Assembly (NCBI RefSeq): GCF_000152625.1 | Contig: NZ_CH724156.1 | Span: 752,966 to 816,965, forward strand | Origin: Roseovarius nubinhibens ISM | GTDB taxonomy: Bacteria > Pseudomonadota > Alphaproteobacteria > Rhodobacterales > Rhodobacteraceae | DNA length: 64,000 nucleotides | Direction: 5' to 3' | Part shown: one piece after another, positions 27,294 to 35,571 of the stretch | How positions within the stretch are numbered: the stretch's first letter is position 1 | Layout: each line of letters opens with the position of its first letter | The notes under the pieces: generated by a model | What the model was told of the DNA's origin: nothing | What the model saw: the letters and a program-made list of their open reading frames with translations, nothing else | Databases searched by the model: none | Position numbers and translations under genes: made by a program

Positions 27294-27748
27294 GCGTCGC
27301 CCATCTCATCGAGCGGGTGCACCACACCGCCCTCTGCGTGCAGGATTTCGACCAAATGTACGATTTTCTCACCGGTTTCCTCGGCTTCGACACCGAGGGC
27401 GCCAAGGCCGAACGCGACGCGCCGGAACTGGCAACGGTGACCGGGATGACCGGGGCCCATATCCTCTGGGCTCTGCTCCGCAAAGGGTCGCACCGGATCG
27501 AGCTCTTTCAATATCTCGCCCCGGCGGGCAAGGCCACGCCCCCGGCCCAATCCGACACCGGCTTCACCCATCTGGCCTTCAGCGTGAGCGATGTCGACGC
27601 CATCCATGACGCGGCCGTCGCGGCAGGCCACCGCCCGATCTCTGCACCGCAGGTCATGCGCGGCGGCGTGAGCCGCGTCTTCTACCTGCGCGGCCCCGAG
27701 GACATCGTCGTCGAGTTCATGGAATTCGCGGACCGGAGGAACGCCTGA
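27290..27748 (+). CDS. VOC-superfamily (glyoxalase/dioxygenase fold) protein
   Basis: A 152-residue protein with two beta-alpha-beta-beta-beta modules. The N-terminal RVHHTALCVQDF supplies a likely metal His, the middle has GFTHLAFSVSDVDAI, and the end EDIVVEFMEF supplies the closing Glu. VOC proteins isomerise, epimerise or cleave small oxygenated substrates with a metal. It overlaps the E1 stop and the dehydrogenase start by four bases on either side, so it is tightly coupled to them and probably acts on the same intermediate. The reaction is unknown. Confidence 0.75.
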   Translation: MSVAHLIERVHHTALCVQDFDQMYDFLTGFLGFDTEGAKAERDAPELATVTGMTGAHILWALLRKGSHRIELFQYLAPAGKATPPAQSDTGFTHLAFSVSDVDAIHDAAVAAGHRPISAPQVMRGGVSRVFYLRGPEDIVVEFMEFADRRNA

Positions 27749-28710
27749 TGACCTATCTCCCCCTGCCTAAGGTTCCCGCCCGCCGCGTCGCCTTCATCGG
27801 GCTCGGCACCATGGGAAGCGGCATGGCCGCCCGGCTCGTCGCCGCGGGCCATGAAGTACGCGGCGTCGATATCGACAGCGCCCGCCTCGCAGCCTTTGAA
27901 GAGGTGGGGGGCCTTCCGGCCGCCTCGGTGGCCGAGGCCTGCGACGGGGCCGAGATCATCATGACGATCCTGCCGCGCGACACCCATGTCCGCCAAATTT
28001 GCCTCGGGGCCGGCGGCATCGCCGACAGCGCCGCCCCCGGCACGCTGGTGATCGAGATGAGTACGATCTCTCCCGAGGCCAGCCTCGACATCCACGACGC
28101 CCTGACGTCCAAAGGACTGCGCGTGCTCGACGCCCCCGTCGGCCGCACCCCCAAGGACGCCCAGAACGGCGCGCTCCTGATCATGGCGGGCGGCCGCGCC
28201 GAGGACTTCGCCGACGCCGCGCCGGTGTTCGCACCGCTGGCCGACAAGATCGTCCATCTCGGCCCCAAGGGCAGTGGCATCCGCATGAAGATCGCCAACA
28301 ATTACATGTCGATGGTCAGCATGGTGCTCACCGCCGAAACCCTCGCCATGGCCCGCAAGGCCGGGATCGACACAGATGCCGCGGTCGAGGTCCTGCAAAA
28401 CACCACCGCCGGACGCGGTCAGATCAACGTGAACTACCCCAAAAAGGTGCTGCGCGGCGATATCAGCCCGGATTTCCCCCTCGCCATGGGGGCCAAGGAC
28501 ATCTCGCTCGGGGTCGGTCTCGGCAAGAGCCTCGGCGTGCCGCTCTTTCTCGGCGCCAACGCGGGCGAGCTGTTCAACCTCGCCGCCAGTCAGGACATCC
28601 GCGATTGGGACTGCACCGCGATGCTGGTGCTTATCGAACGGCTCGCAGGGCTGCCCGACCGCGCTCTCGCCCAAGACACTGACCAGAACAAGGACAAGGA
28701 AAGCTCGTGA
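27748..28710 (+). CDS. Beta-hydroxyacid dehydrogenase with the YihU-type (sulfolactaldehyde reductase) substrate signature
   Basis: A 320-residue NAD(P)-dependent enzyme: Rossmann GLGTMGSG (18-25), substrate loop DAPVGRT (128-134) instead of the family-typical DAPVSGG, and catalytic region GIRMKIANNYMSM with Lys181. Compared from memory with E. coli YihU, Arg133, Lys181, Asn184 and Ser188 match YihU Arg123, Lys171, Asn174 and Ser178, the residues that hold the sulfonate. Similarity continues through TTAGRGQ, KVLRGDISPDF and KDISLG. A sulfolactaldehyde-like sulfonate is therefore a good substrate candidate, although related carboxylates cannot be excluded. It is translationally coupled to the VOC gene and the small membrane protein. 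Confidence 0.82.
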   Translation: MTYLPLPKVPARRVAFIGLGTMGSGMAARLVAAGHEVRGVDIDSARLAAFEEVGGLPAASVAEACDGAEIIMTILPRDTHVRQICLGAGGIADSAAPGTLVIEMSTISPEASLDIHDALTSKGLRVLDAPVGRTPKDAQNGALLIMAGGRAEDFADAAPVFAPLADKIVHLGPKGSGIRMKIANNYMSMVSMVLTAETLAMARKAGIDTDAAVEVLQNTTAGRGQINVNYPKKVLRGDISPDFPLAMGAKDISLGVGLGKSLGVPLFLGANAGELFNLAASQDIRDWDCTAMLVLIERLAGLPDRALAQDTDQNKDKESS

Positions 28711-28931
28711 TGACGCAAGACCGCCGCAGAACCGCGCCGCATCGGCTCATCGGCCTCGCCGCCACCGCCATCTTCGCGGTCTTCGCAGGCAATATCATTC
28801 TGGCCAAGATTTCCGCCGAAATGGGGCTCTCCATGCCCCGCCTGCCCGCCCGGACCGAATTCGCGCTTTTGCTCGCGGCCACCGGTCTCGGCGTGCTGTT
28901 TCTAATCAAAGAAGAACGCAGAAAGGGATGA
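28710..28931 (+). CDS. Small two-span membrane protein of unknown function
   Basis: A 73-residue protein starting at ATG 28710 (overlapping the preceding stop as TGATG; a GTG at 28707 is the alternative). An Arg-rich N-terminus is followed by a hydrophobic segment (LIGLAATAIFAVFAGNIILA), a short loop and a second one (FALLLAATGLGVLFLI), ending in KEERRKG. It sits between the dehydrogenase and the Tat-exported TRAP binding protein. It is not recognised; an accessory subunit of the TRAP importer is possible but unproven. Confidence 0.65.
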   Translation: MTQDRRRTAPHRLIGLAATAIFAVFAGNIILAKISAEMGLSMPRLPARTEFALLLAATGLGVLFLIKEERRKG

Positions 28932-29002
28932 GCCCCGGCCAGTTTTGACCAAGCCATTTCTGACACTGCGTCACCCCCCATCGCAACAGAGGAGGACCCA
29001 CG

Positions 29003-30163
29003 ATGGATCCGGAAAAGACACTTACAGACACCCCAAGCAATGAAGACCGCCGCAACTTTCTCAAGCTCGCGGGCACCGCAGGCTTTACCGTCGCCGTCGC
29101 GGCAGTAGGCGCCGGAACGCTCGGCGTCGCTCCCGCCGAGGCCCAGACCGCCAAGGAAGAGGCTGATCGCGAGGCGGCGGCAGAGCATGTGATGACCATC
29201 GCCACCGCCTACCGTCTCGGCACGACGCGGACCTTCCCGGTGATGCAGCTGCATCTCAAGGAAAACATCCAAAACGCCAGCCGTGGCAAAGTCTATGTCC
29301 GGCTCGTGCCCAATGGCTCGCTCGGCGCCGGTGCGGCGCTGGCCGAAAAGGTGCAAAACGGCACCATTCAGGCGGCCCAGCATTCGATGGCCAATTTCGC
29401 GCCCTTCGCGCCCGCCGTCGACATCATCAACCTGCCTTTCTGGTGCGGCGAAAACCAGAAATTCGTCAATCTCGTGACCTCCGACATCTGGAAGGCCGAG
29501 GTCGACGCGCGCGTCGCCGCAAGCGGCTTCAAAGTGCTGCTCTATCAGCCCGTCGATCCCCGCACCGTGAGCCTCCGACGCGGCCTGCGCGATGCGCCGG
29601 TCAAAACCCCCGAGGACATTCGCGGCCTCAAATTCCGCGTGCCGGGCTCCAAGATCCTCGCCCAGACCTACAGCATGCTCGGCGCGAACCCGACGCCCAT
29701 CGCCTGGGGCGAAACCCCCTCGGCTCTGCGTCAGGGCGTGGCCGATGCGCTCGACCCCAACACGATGGGTCTCAACCTCTTTGGCTTCAAGGATATCGTG
29801 GAACACGTGACCTTCACCCGCACCGTGCCCGATGGCGGGGTCTATTCCTGCAATATGGGCTGGCTTGAAGGGCTCGATACCGACACCAGAGAAGCCGTCG
29901 AATGGGGTGCGCATATCACCTTCCTGCAGAACCTCGCTCAGGTGCCCTCCTCGCGCAACTACGCGATCAACGAGATGTCCGCCGCCGGGGTAAATTTCTA
30001 CGCCCCGACCGAGGACGAACAGGCCCAGTGGATCGAAGCCGCAGGCGCGCAAAAGCCCGAATGGGACGACGTCAAGAAAGAGCTCGTGGGCTCGCTCGCA
30101 ACCTTCGACAAGCTCAAGGAAGCCGCTGACAATTTCGGCGGGCTCTACGTCCACGACGCTTGA
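29003..30163 (+). CDS. TRAP transporter solute-binding protein (DctP family) with Tat signal
   Basis: A 386-residue DctP-family protein preceded by GAGGAGG. The N-terminus carries a twin-arginine motif (DRRNFLKLAG, Arg16-Arg17) and a hydrophobic stretch ending in AEAQT near residue 48, so it is probably exported folded by Tat rather than Sec. The ligand region has GLKFRVPGSKI with the anion-binding Arg, and WGETPSALRQGVADALDPN. It is the binding protein of the TRAP permeases at 23180-25006. A Tat signal is a minority feature in this family and may reflect a bound cofactor or fast folding. Confidence 0.88.
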   Translation: MDPEKTLTDTPSNEDRRNFLKLAGTAGFTVAVAAVGAGTLGVAPAEAQTAKEEADREAAAEHVMTIATAYRLGTTRTFPVMQLHLKENIQNASRGKVYVRLVPNGSLGAGAALAEKVQNGTIQAAQHSMANFAPFAPAVDIINLPFWCGENQKFVNLVTSDIWKAEVDARVAASGFKVLLYQPVDPRTVSLRRGLRDAPVKTPEDIRGLKFRVPGSKILAQTYSMLGANPTPIAWGETPSALRQGVADALDPNTMGLNLFGFKDIVEHVTFTRTVPDGGVYSCNMGWLEGLDTDTREAVEWGAHITFLQNLAQVPSSRNYAINEMSAAGVNFYAPTEDEQAQWIEAAGAQKPEWDDVKKELVGSLATFDKLKEAADNFGGLYVHDA

Positions 30164-30177
30164 TCCCCACGCATATT

Positions 30178-30200
30178 CTCCGGGCCCTCGCGGCCCGGAG
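30178..30200 (+). promoter_or_regulatory. Intercistronic stem-loop after TRAP binding protein gene
   Basis: A perfect 9-bp stem (CTCCGGGCC / GGCCCGGAG) with the 5-base loop CTCGC, fourteen bases after the binding-protein stop and 34 before the E2 start. The C-rich tail excludes a classical terminator. A stability or partial-termination role fits. Confidence 0.65.
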
Positions 30201-30234
30201 ACCCCCACCACCCCCGGCTCTCAGAAGGTTTCAG

Positions 30235-31566
30235 ATGCCCAGCAAAATCACCATGCCCCGGCTAGATCAATCCATGGAGGAAGGCCGCATCGCCACCTGG
30301 ACCCGCTCCGAAGGCGACGCCGTCAAAATGGGGGATGTCCTCTTTGAGGTTGAAACCGACAAGGTTGCGGTCGAGGTCGAAGCCGAAGCAGATGGTTATC
30401 TGCATCATATTCTCGTAGCCGAAGGTGACACCGCCCCGGTCGATGGCATTGTCGCCTGGATCTATGCCGAAGGCGAAACCCCGGGCGAGCCACCAGCGCA
30501 AACCGCCGCCCCCAAAGCTGCGGCCGCCCCTGAGCCAACGGCCCCTGAACCATCCGCTTCGCAAGCAACCGCACCCACACCTGTCCCGGCCCCAGCCACC
30601 GCAGGGCACGACCACACCGCACCCTCGCGTCGCGCCATCACCCCCGCCGCCCGTCAAAAGGCCGCCGCGCTTGGCCTGGACGTCTCGCGCCTCACCGGTC
30701 GCGGCCCAGGCGGTCGCATCCAGATGAGCGACCTGCTGCAAGCGGCCGCCCAACCCGCCGCACCCATGCCCCTGGCCGAGAGCGCCACGCCCCCCGTTCT
30801 GCCAGATGCCGAACCCGGCGATCTCTTCGTGCAATCCACAGGCGCGGGCGACCGTCTGCCAATGGTCATGATCCACGGCTTTCTCGCCGACGCGACAGGC
30901 TGGGAAGCCTTGGCCGCACCGCTCGCCAAAACCCGCAGGATCCACCGGATCGAACTGCCCGCCCACGGCCGCTCACCACGCAAATCGATCAGCAATTTCG
31001 CCGATCTGGTCTCCCTGCTCCGCCGCAGCTTCGACGATCTCGGTCTCGAACGCTGCCATCTCGTGGGCCATTCCCTCGGCGGCGCTTTGGCCCTCGCCCT
31101 CGCCGACACGCGCCCCCGGCAGGTGGCGAGCCTGACGCTGATCTCTCCCGCCGGGCTCGGCCCCGAGATCAACGGCGACGCCATCACCGGGCTCGCCCGT
31201 GCGTCGCGCAGCGAAAGCCTCGGCCCCTGGATGAAACAGCTCACCGCAGACCCCGACGCGATCAGTTGGTCCTTCGTCCAAGCCGCTGCCATGGCCCGCC
31301 GCGACGAAAGAAAACGCGCCGCCCAACAGGCCATGGCGCGGGCTCTCTTTCCTGATGGGGTGCAAGGCTTTGACCTCAACGCCGCCCTTGGCCGCCTCGA
31401 TATGGAGACGCGGATCATCTGGGGCCGCGAGGATCAGATCATCCCGTGGAAACACGCGCTCCGCGCCCCGGGGACCATCTCGCTCAACCTCTTTGAACGC
31501 ATCGGCCACATGCCGCATTTCGAAGCCTCGGACAAAATCCTGCCCTTGCTTGACCGCCTCTCCTGA
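30235..31566 (+). CDS. AcoC-like E2: lipoyl domain, peripheral-subunit-binding domain and alpha/beta hydrolase
   Basis: A 443-residue protein. Residues 1-80 are a lipoyl domain with the lipoylated Lys43 in ETDKVAVEVE. A Pro/Ala-rich linker leads to an E3-binding domain (about 133-168, ending GRGPGGRIQMSDLL). From about 205 an alpha/beta hydrolase carries GHSLGG (Ser280), a late Asp in WGREDQ and His in IGHMPHFE. The usual CoA acyltransferase core is absent. This architecture is that of AcoC from acetoin dehydrogenase complexes, where the hydrolase-like domain replaces the acyltransferase. It should accept the acyl unit from the fused E1 at 25053; E3 must come from elsewhere. Confidence 0.88.
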   Translation: MPSKITMPRLDQSMEEGRIATWTRSEGDAVKMGDVLFEVETDKVAVEVEAEADGYLHHILVAEGDTAPVDGIVAWIYAEGETPGEPPAQTAAPKAAAAPEPTAPEPSASQATAPTPVPAPATAGHDHTAPSRRAITPAARQKAAALGLDVSRLTGRGPGGRIQMSDLLQAAAQPAAPMPLAESATPPVLPDAEPGDLFVQSTGAGDRLPMVMIHGFLADATGWEALAAPLAKTRRIHRIELPAHGRSPRKSISNFADLVSLLRRSFDDLGLERCHLVGHSLGGALALALADTRPRQVASLTLISPAGLGPEINGDAITGLARASRSESLGPWMKQLTADPDAISWSFVQAAAMARRDERKRAAQQAMARALFPDGVQGFDLNAALGRLDMETRIIWGREDQIIPWKHALRAPGTISLNLFERIGHMPHFEASDKILPLLDRLS

Positions 31567-31606
31567 GGCGGCCACCATATCCCTTTTTCAAGATACGGAG
31601 CCTCTC

Positions 31607-32296
31607 ATGAGTTCGAAAACTGCCCTCATCTCTGGCGCCAGCGGTGGCATCGGGGCCGCCGTGGCACAGCACCTGCAGGCCGAGGGCTGGTCGCTGTCGC
31701 TCGGTGCGCGCCGCGTTGACGCCTTGGCCGAGGCGTTTCCAGACGCTCATGTCACCCACCATGACGCGATGCAGCAGGACGAGGCCGCCTGGGCCAGCGC
31801 CGCGCTCGACCGGTTCGGCCGGATCGACGCGGTGATCTGCTCGGCCGGGGCGATGATTGCCCGCGACCCGCTCGAAATCGACGACGCCGAGCTCAACCAG
31901 ATGTGGGAGATCAACGTCAATTCCCCGCGCCGCCTCGTCAAAGCCTGCTGGGACCCGCTCGCCGCCTCCGGCTCTGGGCGCGTCGTGATCCTCGCCTCGC
32001 TCTCCGGCAAACGCGTGCGCTCGCCCAAGGCCGCCTCCTACGCCATGACCAAACACGCCGCCGTCGCGCTGAGCCATGGCATCCGCAAGACCGGCTGGGA
32101 TCTGGGCATCCGCTCCACCGCCATCTGCCCCGGCTTTGTCGACACCGACATGGCCCGCAAGGTCACCGATTTTCCGCCAGCGGACATGACCCGCAGCGCC
32201 GATATCGCCAAAATGGTGAACCTCGCCCTGACCCTGCCCAACACCGCCTCCATGGCCGAGCTTTCCGTCAACTGCACCGCCGAGGATCAATACTGA
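31607..32296 (+). CDS. Short-chain dehydrogenase/reductase (SDR)
   Basis: A 229-residue classical SDR: cofactor motif GASGGIG (residues 10-16), ICSAG (NAG-like), catalytic Ser in LASLSGKR, and YAMTK with the Tyr-Lys pair. It begins 40 bases after the E2 stop with a GGAG site and is the last gene of the plus-strand operon. In acetoin pathways the equivalent enzyme interconverts a diol and a hydroxyketone. Here it may oxidise a secondary alcohol of the imported compound to produce the substrate of E1 (inference). Confidence 0.85.
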   Translation: MSSKTALISGASGGIGAAVAQHLQAEGWSLSLGARRVDALAEAFPDAHVTHHDAMQQDEAAWASAALDRFGRIDAVICSAGAMIARDPLEIDDAELNQMWEINVNSPRRLVKACWDPLAASGSGRVVILASLSGKRVRSPKAASYAMTKHAAVALSHGIRKTGWDLGIRSTAICPGFVDTDMARKVTDFPPADMTRSADIAKMVNLALTLPNTASMAELSVNCTAEDQY

Positions 32297-32305
32297 GATC
32301 GCGCC

Positions 32306-33229
32306 TCACTGCGCCAGAACTGCCGTCACCGAGAAGACATTCGACGGCGGCAGCACCAGATCGAGCCCAAGCTTGCAGCAGACCGCCAGCACGATCATCG
32401 CCAGCAGGATGCGCAGCTGCTCGGCCCGCAGCAAGAGACCGATCCGCGCCCCGATCTGCGCCCCGATGACGCCGCCCACGATCAACAGAACCGCGAGGAC
32501 ACTGTCCACCGACTGACTGCTATAGGCGTGCATCATCGTCGTATAGGCCGACACGAACAGGATCTGAAACAGCGAGGTCCCGACCACCACCTTGGTCGGC
32601 ATCCCCAGCACATAGATCATCGCCGGCACCACGGCAAAGCCGCCCCCGACCCCCATGATCGCCGACAGCACGCCGACGAAAAACCCGACCAGAAGCGGCG
32701 GAATGACGGAAATATAGAGCCCCGAGGCGCGAAAACGCACCCGAAACGGCATCGCATGCACCCAATCCCGCCGCGTCCGCTTGCGCCGTGTCTGCGGCCC
32801 CTGCTTCTGCGCCTTGCGCAGCGCGCTGAGGCTCTCGATGAACATCAGCGCGCCAATGAGCCCAAGGAAGACCACATAGAACAGGTTCACCAAGAGATCG
32901 ACCTGCCCCAGAGACCGCAGCAGGTTGAAAATATAGATCCCCACGGTCGAGCCCAACAGCCCGCCAATCATCAAGGCCAGCCCCATCGGAATATCCACCG
33001 TCCGTCGCCTCAGATGCGCAAGAATGGCGGAAAAAGACGCGGCCACGATCTGATTGGCCGAGGTCGCCACCGCCACCGCCGGCGGGATGCCGATGAAAAA
33101 CAAAAGCGGCGTGATCAAAAACCCGCCGCCCACACCAAAGATCCCCGACAACAACCCAACCATCAACCCGATCGACAACAAAAGCGGCCCGTTGACGGAC
33201 ACTTCAGCGATCGGAAGATAGATTTGCAT
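32306..33229 (-). CDS. TauE/SafE-family anion exporter
   Basis: A 307-residue membrane protein with about eight hydrophobic segments arranged as two repeats. Each repeat carries a GxGGG motif (GIFGVGGGFLITP and AIMGVGGGFAVVP), the family signature. A charged cytoplasmic loop (TRRKRTRRD) separates the halves. Members export sulfite, sulfoacetate or other small anions. It converges on the SDR gene with nine bases between stops. It would suit sulfite or sulfonate-product export for the neighbouring cluster, but it is not in that operon and the family is broad. Confidence 0.85.
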   Translation of the reverse strand: MQIYLPIAEVSVNGPLLLSIGLMVGLLSGIFGVGGGFLITPLLFFIGIPPAVAVATSANQIVAASFSAILAHLRRRTVDIPMGLALMIGGLLGSTVGIYIFNLLRSLGQVDLLVNLFYVVFLGLIGALMFIESLSALRKAQKQGPQTRRKRTRRDWVHAMPFRVRFRASGLYISVIPPLLVGFFVGVLSAIMGVGGGFAVVPAMIYVLGMPTKVVVGTSLFQILFVSAYTTMMHAYSSQSVDSVLAVLLIVGGVIGAQIGARIGLLLRAEQLRILLAMIVLAVCCKLGLDLVLPPSNVFSVTAVLAQ

Positions 33230-33350
33230 GGCACTCGCCTATGTCTGATCGTGATCAACGCGCAAACGCGCGCGCCCGTCTCTTGTCACGAAACGTCCAC
33301 GCTGACCACCCTTGCGGCCCTGCATGACCACAGGATGGACCGGCACGCGA

Positions 33351-34361
33351 TCACACCCCGTAATACTCCCGATACCAGGCCACGAATCTTGCCATGCCGT
33401 CGCGGATATCGGTCTGGGGGCGGTAGCCGGTGAGCGCTTTTAACAGTTCGGCATCGGCATAGGTGGCATAGACGTCGCCGGTCTGCATCGGCATGTAGTT
33501 GCGCACCGCCTTGCGCCCGGCGGCGGCCTCGATGGCCTCGATGAAATCCATCAGCCGCACCTTGTCGGAATTGCCGATATTGACCACCCGGTAGGGCGCG
33601 GCGGGCGACAGGCTATCGCCTGCGACGCGGGTCTCCTCGCCGCCCGGCACCGCATCGATCAACCCGCGAATACCGCGCACCAGATCGGTCACATAGGTGA
33701 AATCGCGCCACATATCGCCATTGTTGTAAATGTCGATCGTGCTGCCATCGAGGATACCCTTGGTGAACTTGTAAGGCGCCATATCGGGCCGCCCCCAGGG
33801 GCCATAGACCGTGAAAAACCGGAACATCGTGGTCGGCAGATCATAGAGATGGGCATAGGAATGGCCCATCGCCTCATTGGCCTTCTTGCTCGCCGCATAG
33901 ATGGTGAGCGGCGTGTCGGCCTTGTGGGTCTCGGCAAAGGGCATCTCTTCATTGGCGCCATAGACCGACGAGGTCGAGGCCATCAGCAGATGGTCCACCT
34001 TATGCCGCCGCGCCGCCTCCATCACGTTGAACGTGCCGACGACATTGCTCTCGATATAGGCGCGCGGGTTCTCGAGACTATAGCGCACCCCCGCCTGCGC
34101 CGCGAGATGCACGATCACATCGGGGGCAAACTCATCCGCCACCGCGTCGAATCGCGCCTGATCTTCGAGCATGCCTTCGCAGGCGCTGAAAGCCTTGTTC
34201 TGGTTGAGGATCGCATGCCGCCGCTCCTTGAGCGTCACGTCATAATAATCCGTCATCCCGTCATAGCCCTGAACGACGAACCCCTCGTCGAGCAACAGCT
34301 GCGCCAGATGAAACCCGATGAACCCGGCCGTTCCGGTGATCAAGACCTTGCGCTGCGCCAT
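33351..34361 (-). CDS. Nucleotide-sugar epimerase, UDP-glucuronate 4-epimerase-like
   Basis: A 336-residue extended [14 protein letters not shown] at the N-terminus, [17 protein letters not shown] (typical of UDP-glucuronate 4-epimerases such as LpsL/CapI), [10 protein letters not shown] and the catalytic YAASKKANE. It inverts C4 of a UDP-sugar acid to supply galacturonate-type units for surface polysaccharide. It stands alone between TauE and the putrescine importer, separate from the rfb operon but possibly serving the same envelope polysaccharides. Confidence 0.87.
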   Translation of the reverse strand: MAQRKVLITGTAGFIGFHLAQLLLDEGFVVQGYDGMTDYYDVTLKERRHAILNQNKAFSACEGMLEDQARFDAVADEFAPDVIVHLAAQAGVRYSLENPRAYIESNVVGTFNVMEAARRHKVDHLLMASTSSVYGANEEMPFAETHKADTPLTIYAASKKANEAMGHSYAHLYDLPTTMFRFFTVYGPWGRPDMAPYKFTKGILDGSTIDIYNNGDMWRDFTYVTDLVRGIRGLIDAVPGGEETRVAGDSLSPAAPYRVVNIGNSDKVRLMDFIEAIEAAAGRKAVRNYMPMQTGDVYATYADAELLKALTGYRPQTDIRDGMARFVAWYREYYGV

Positions 34362-34455
34362 GCCATACCTCTCTTACCACAACTGCCGGGGCCGCGGCCC
34401 CATACCTCTGACATCCCCCAAGCCCCGCTCTGATGCAAGGGGAGGCCCACGCAAA

Positions 34456-34481
34456 AGGCCGCAGGATCTCTCCCGCGGCCT
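34456..34481 (-). terminator. Rho-independent terminator of the putrescine importer operon
   Basis: On the minus strand, AGGCCGC pairs with GCGGCCT with further pairing inside, followed by TTTTGCG. It starts about 22 bases after the binding-protein stop, which is the operon's last gene. Confidence 0.7.
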
Positions 34482-34503
34482 CTCAATCGCTGCCTGACGG
34501 CGC

Positions 34504-35544
34504 TTATTTCTTCAGGTTGGTCCAGATCTGGTCATAGACCTTCTGGGTCTCTTCGTCACAGACCTCGATGAACGCGCCCTTGCCGGCCTCGGCGGGCGGG
34601 TTGCTTTCGGGCTGGGTCGACAGCTCAGGATCGAGGAACTCCTTGGTGCCCACCACGCCCGAGCTGTAGCGCGCATAGTTGGTCACCGCCGCGATATTCT
34701 CGGGCTCGAGCAGGAAATCCATGAACTTGAGCGCATTGTCGCGGTTCGGCGCATCCTTCAAGAGCACCACATTGTCCATCCAGACCACATAGCCCTCTTT
34801 CGGGAAGGCATATTCCACATTGGCCCCTTCCTGACGCGCCTTGGCACCGAACCCGTCATAGATCTGGCCCACCGCCGCATCACCAGAGACCAGCACCTCT
34901 TTCGCCGTGTCGCTGTTGAACGACGCCCAGTGCTGCTTGGCCTCCTGCAGCATCGCATTGAGCGCCTTGAGCTGCTCGCGATCCGTCGAACATTGCGGAA
35001 TGCCCATATGCAGCGACGCCATGGCGATCACTTCGCCCTGACTGTCGAGCATGTTGATCTTGCCCGACAGCTCCGCCGGCGGGTTGAACAGGATATCGGT
35101 GGTGTTGATATCGCCCTGATAGACGTCGCGGTTCACCATGAAACTGGTGGACCCCCACTGATAGGGGATCGAATGCTGACGACCGGGGTCAAAACTCGGA
35201 TCGGCCCATTCCTCTTGGATGTTGCCCTTATTGGCGAGCTCGCCATCCGCGATGGTGTCGAGCATCCCTTCACCGGCCATGATCTTGACCATGTAATCGC
35301 CCGGCACCGCCACGTCATAGGTGCCAATGGCCCCGGCCTTGAGCGACGCCAAAAGCGCCTCGTTGCTGTCGAACGTGTCCATCACCACTTCGATGCCGGT
35401 CTCTTCGGTGAACTTCTCCAGAAGCTCCGCCGGCATATACTCGAACCAGTGATAGACGACGACTTTGCCTTCGGCCTGTGCCGCCTGCGCCCCAAGCGCC
35501 AGCGCCATGGCCGCCGCCGCGGTGAATTGTGTCAGATGTTTCAT
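34504..35544 (-). CDS. Putrescine-type ABC transporter substrate-binding protein (PotF-like)
   Basis: A 346-residue periplasmic protein. The signal peptide ends around AQAAQAEG (residue 25), and the mature N-terminus KVVVYHWFEYMPAELLEKFTEETGIEV is the hallmark of PotF/PotD proteins. The mid-region (YDVAVPGDYMVKIM) and C-terminal FLLEPENIAAVTNYARY are also typical. It is the last gene of the minus-strand order potG-potH-potI-potF, a reversal of the common E. coli order where potF is first. Confidence 0.92.
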   Translation of the reverse strand: MKHLTQFTAAAAMALALGAQAAQAEGKVVVYHWFEYMPAELLEKFTEETGIEVVMDTFDSNEALLASLKAGAIGTYDVAVPGDYMVKIMAGEGMLDTIADGELANKGNIQEEWADPSFDPGRQHSIPYQWGSTSFMVNRDVYQGDINTTDILFNPPAELSGKINMLDSQGEVIAMASLHMGIPQCSTDREQLKALNAMLQEAKQHWASFNSDTAKEVLVSGDAAVGQIYDGFGAKARQEGANVEYAFPKEGYVVWMDNVVLLKDAPNRDNALKFMDFLLEPENIAAVTNYARYSSGVVGTKEFLDPELSTQPESNPPAEAGKGAFIEVCDEETQKVYDQIWTNLKK

Positions 35545-35571
35545 GTCTTACTCCCTGTTTTATACGTTGGT

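Noticed and set aside
16596..32296. Assignment to a known desulfonation pathway (HpsNOP, SuyAB, Xsc, SlcD, CuyA)
   Set aside because: None of these proteins is encoded here; naming a known pathway would overstate the evidence.
32306..33229. TauE/SafE exporter as proof of sulfonate metabolism
   Set aside because: It is convergent, not co-transcribed with the enzymes, and the family exports many anions; kept only as weak support.
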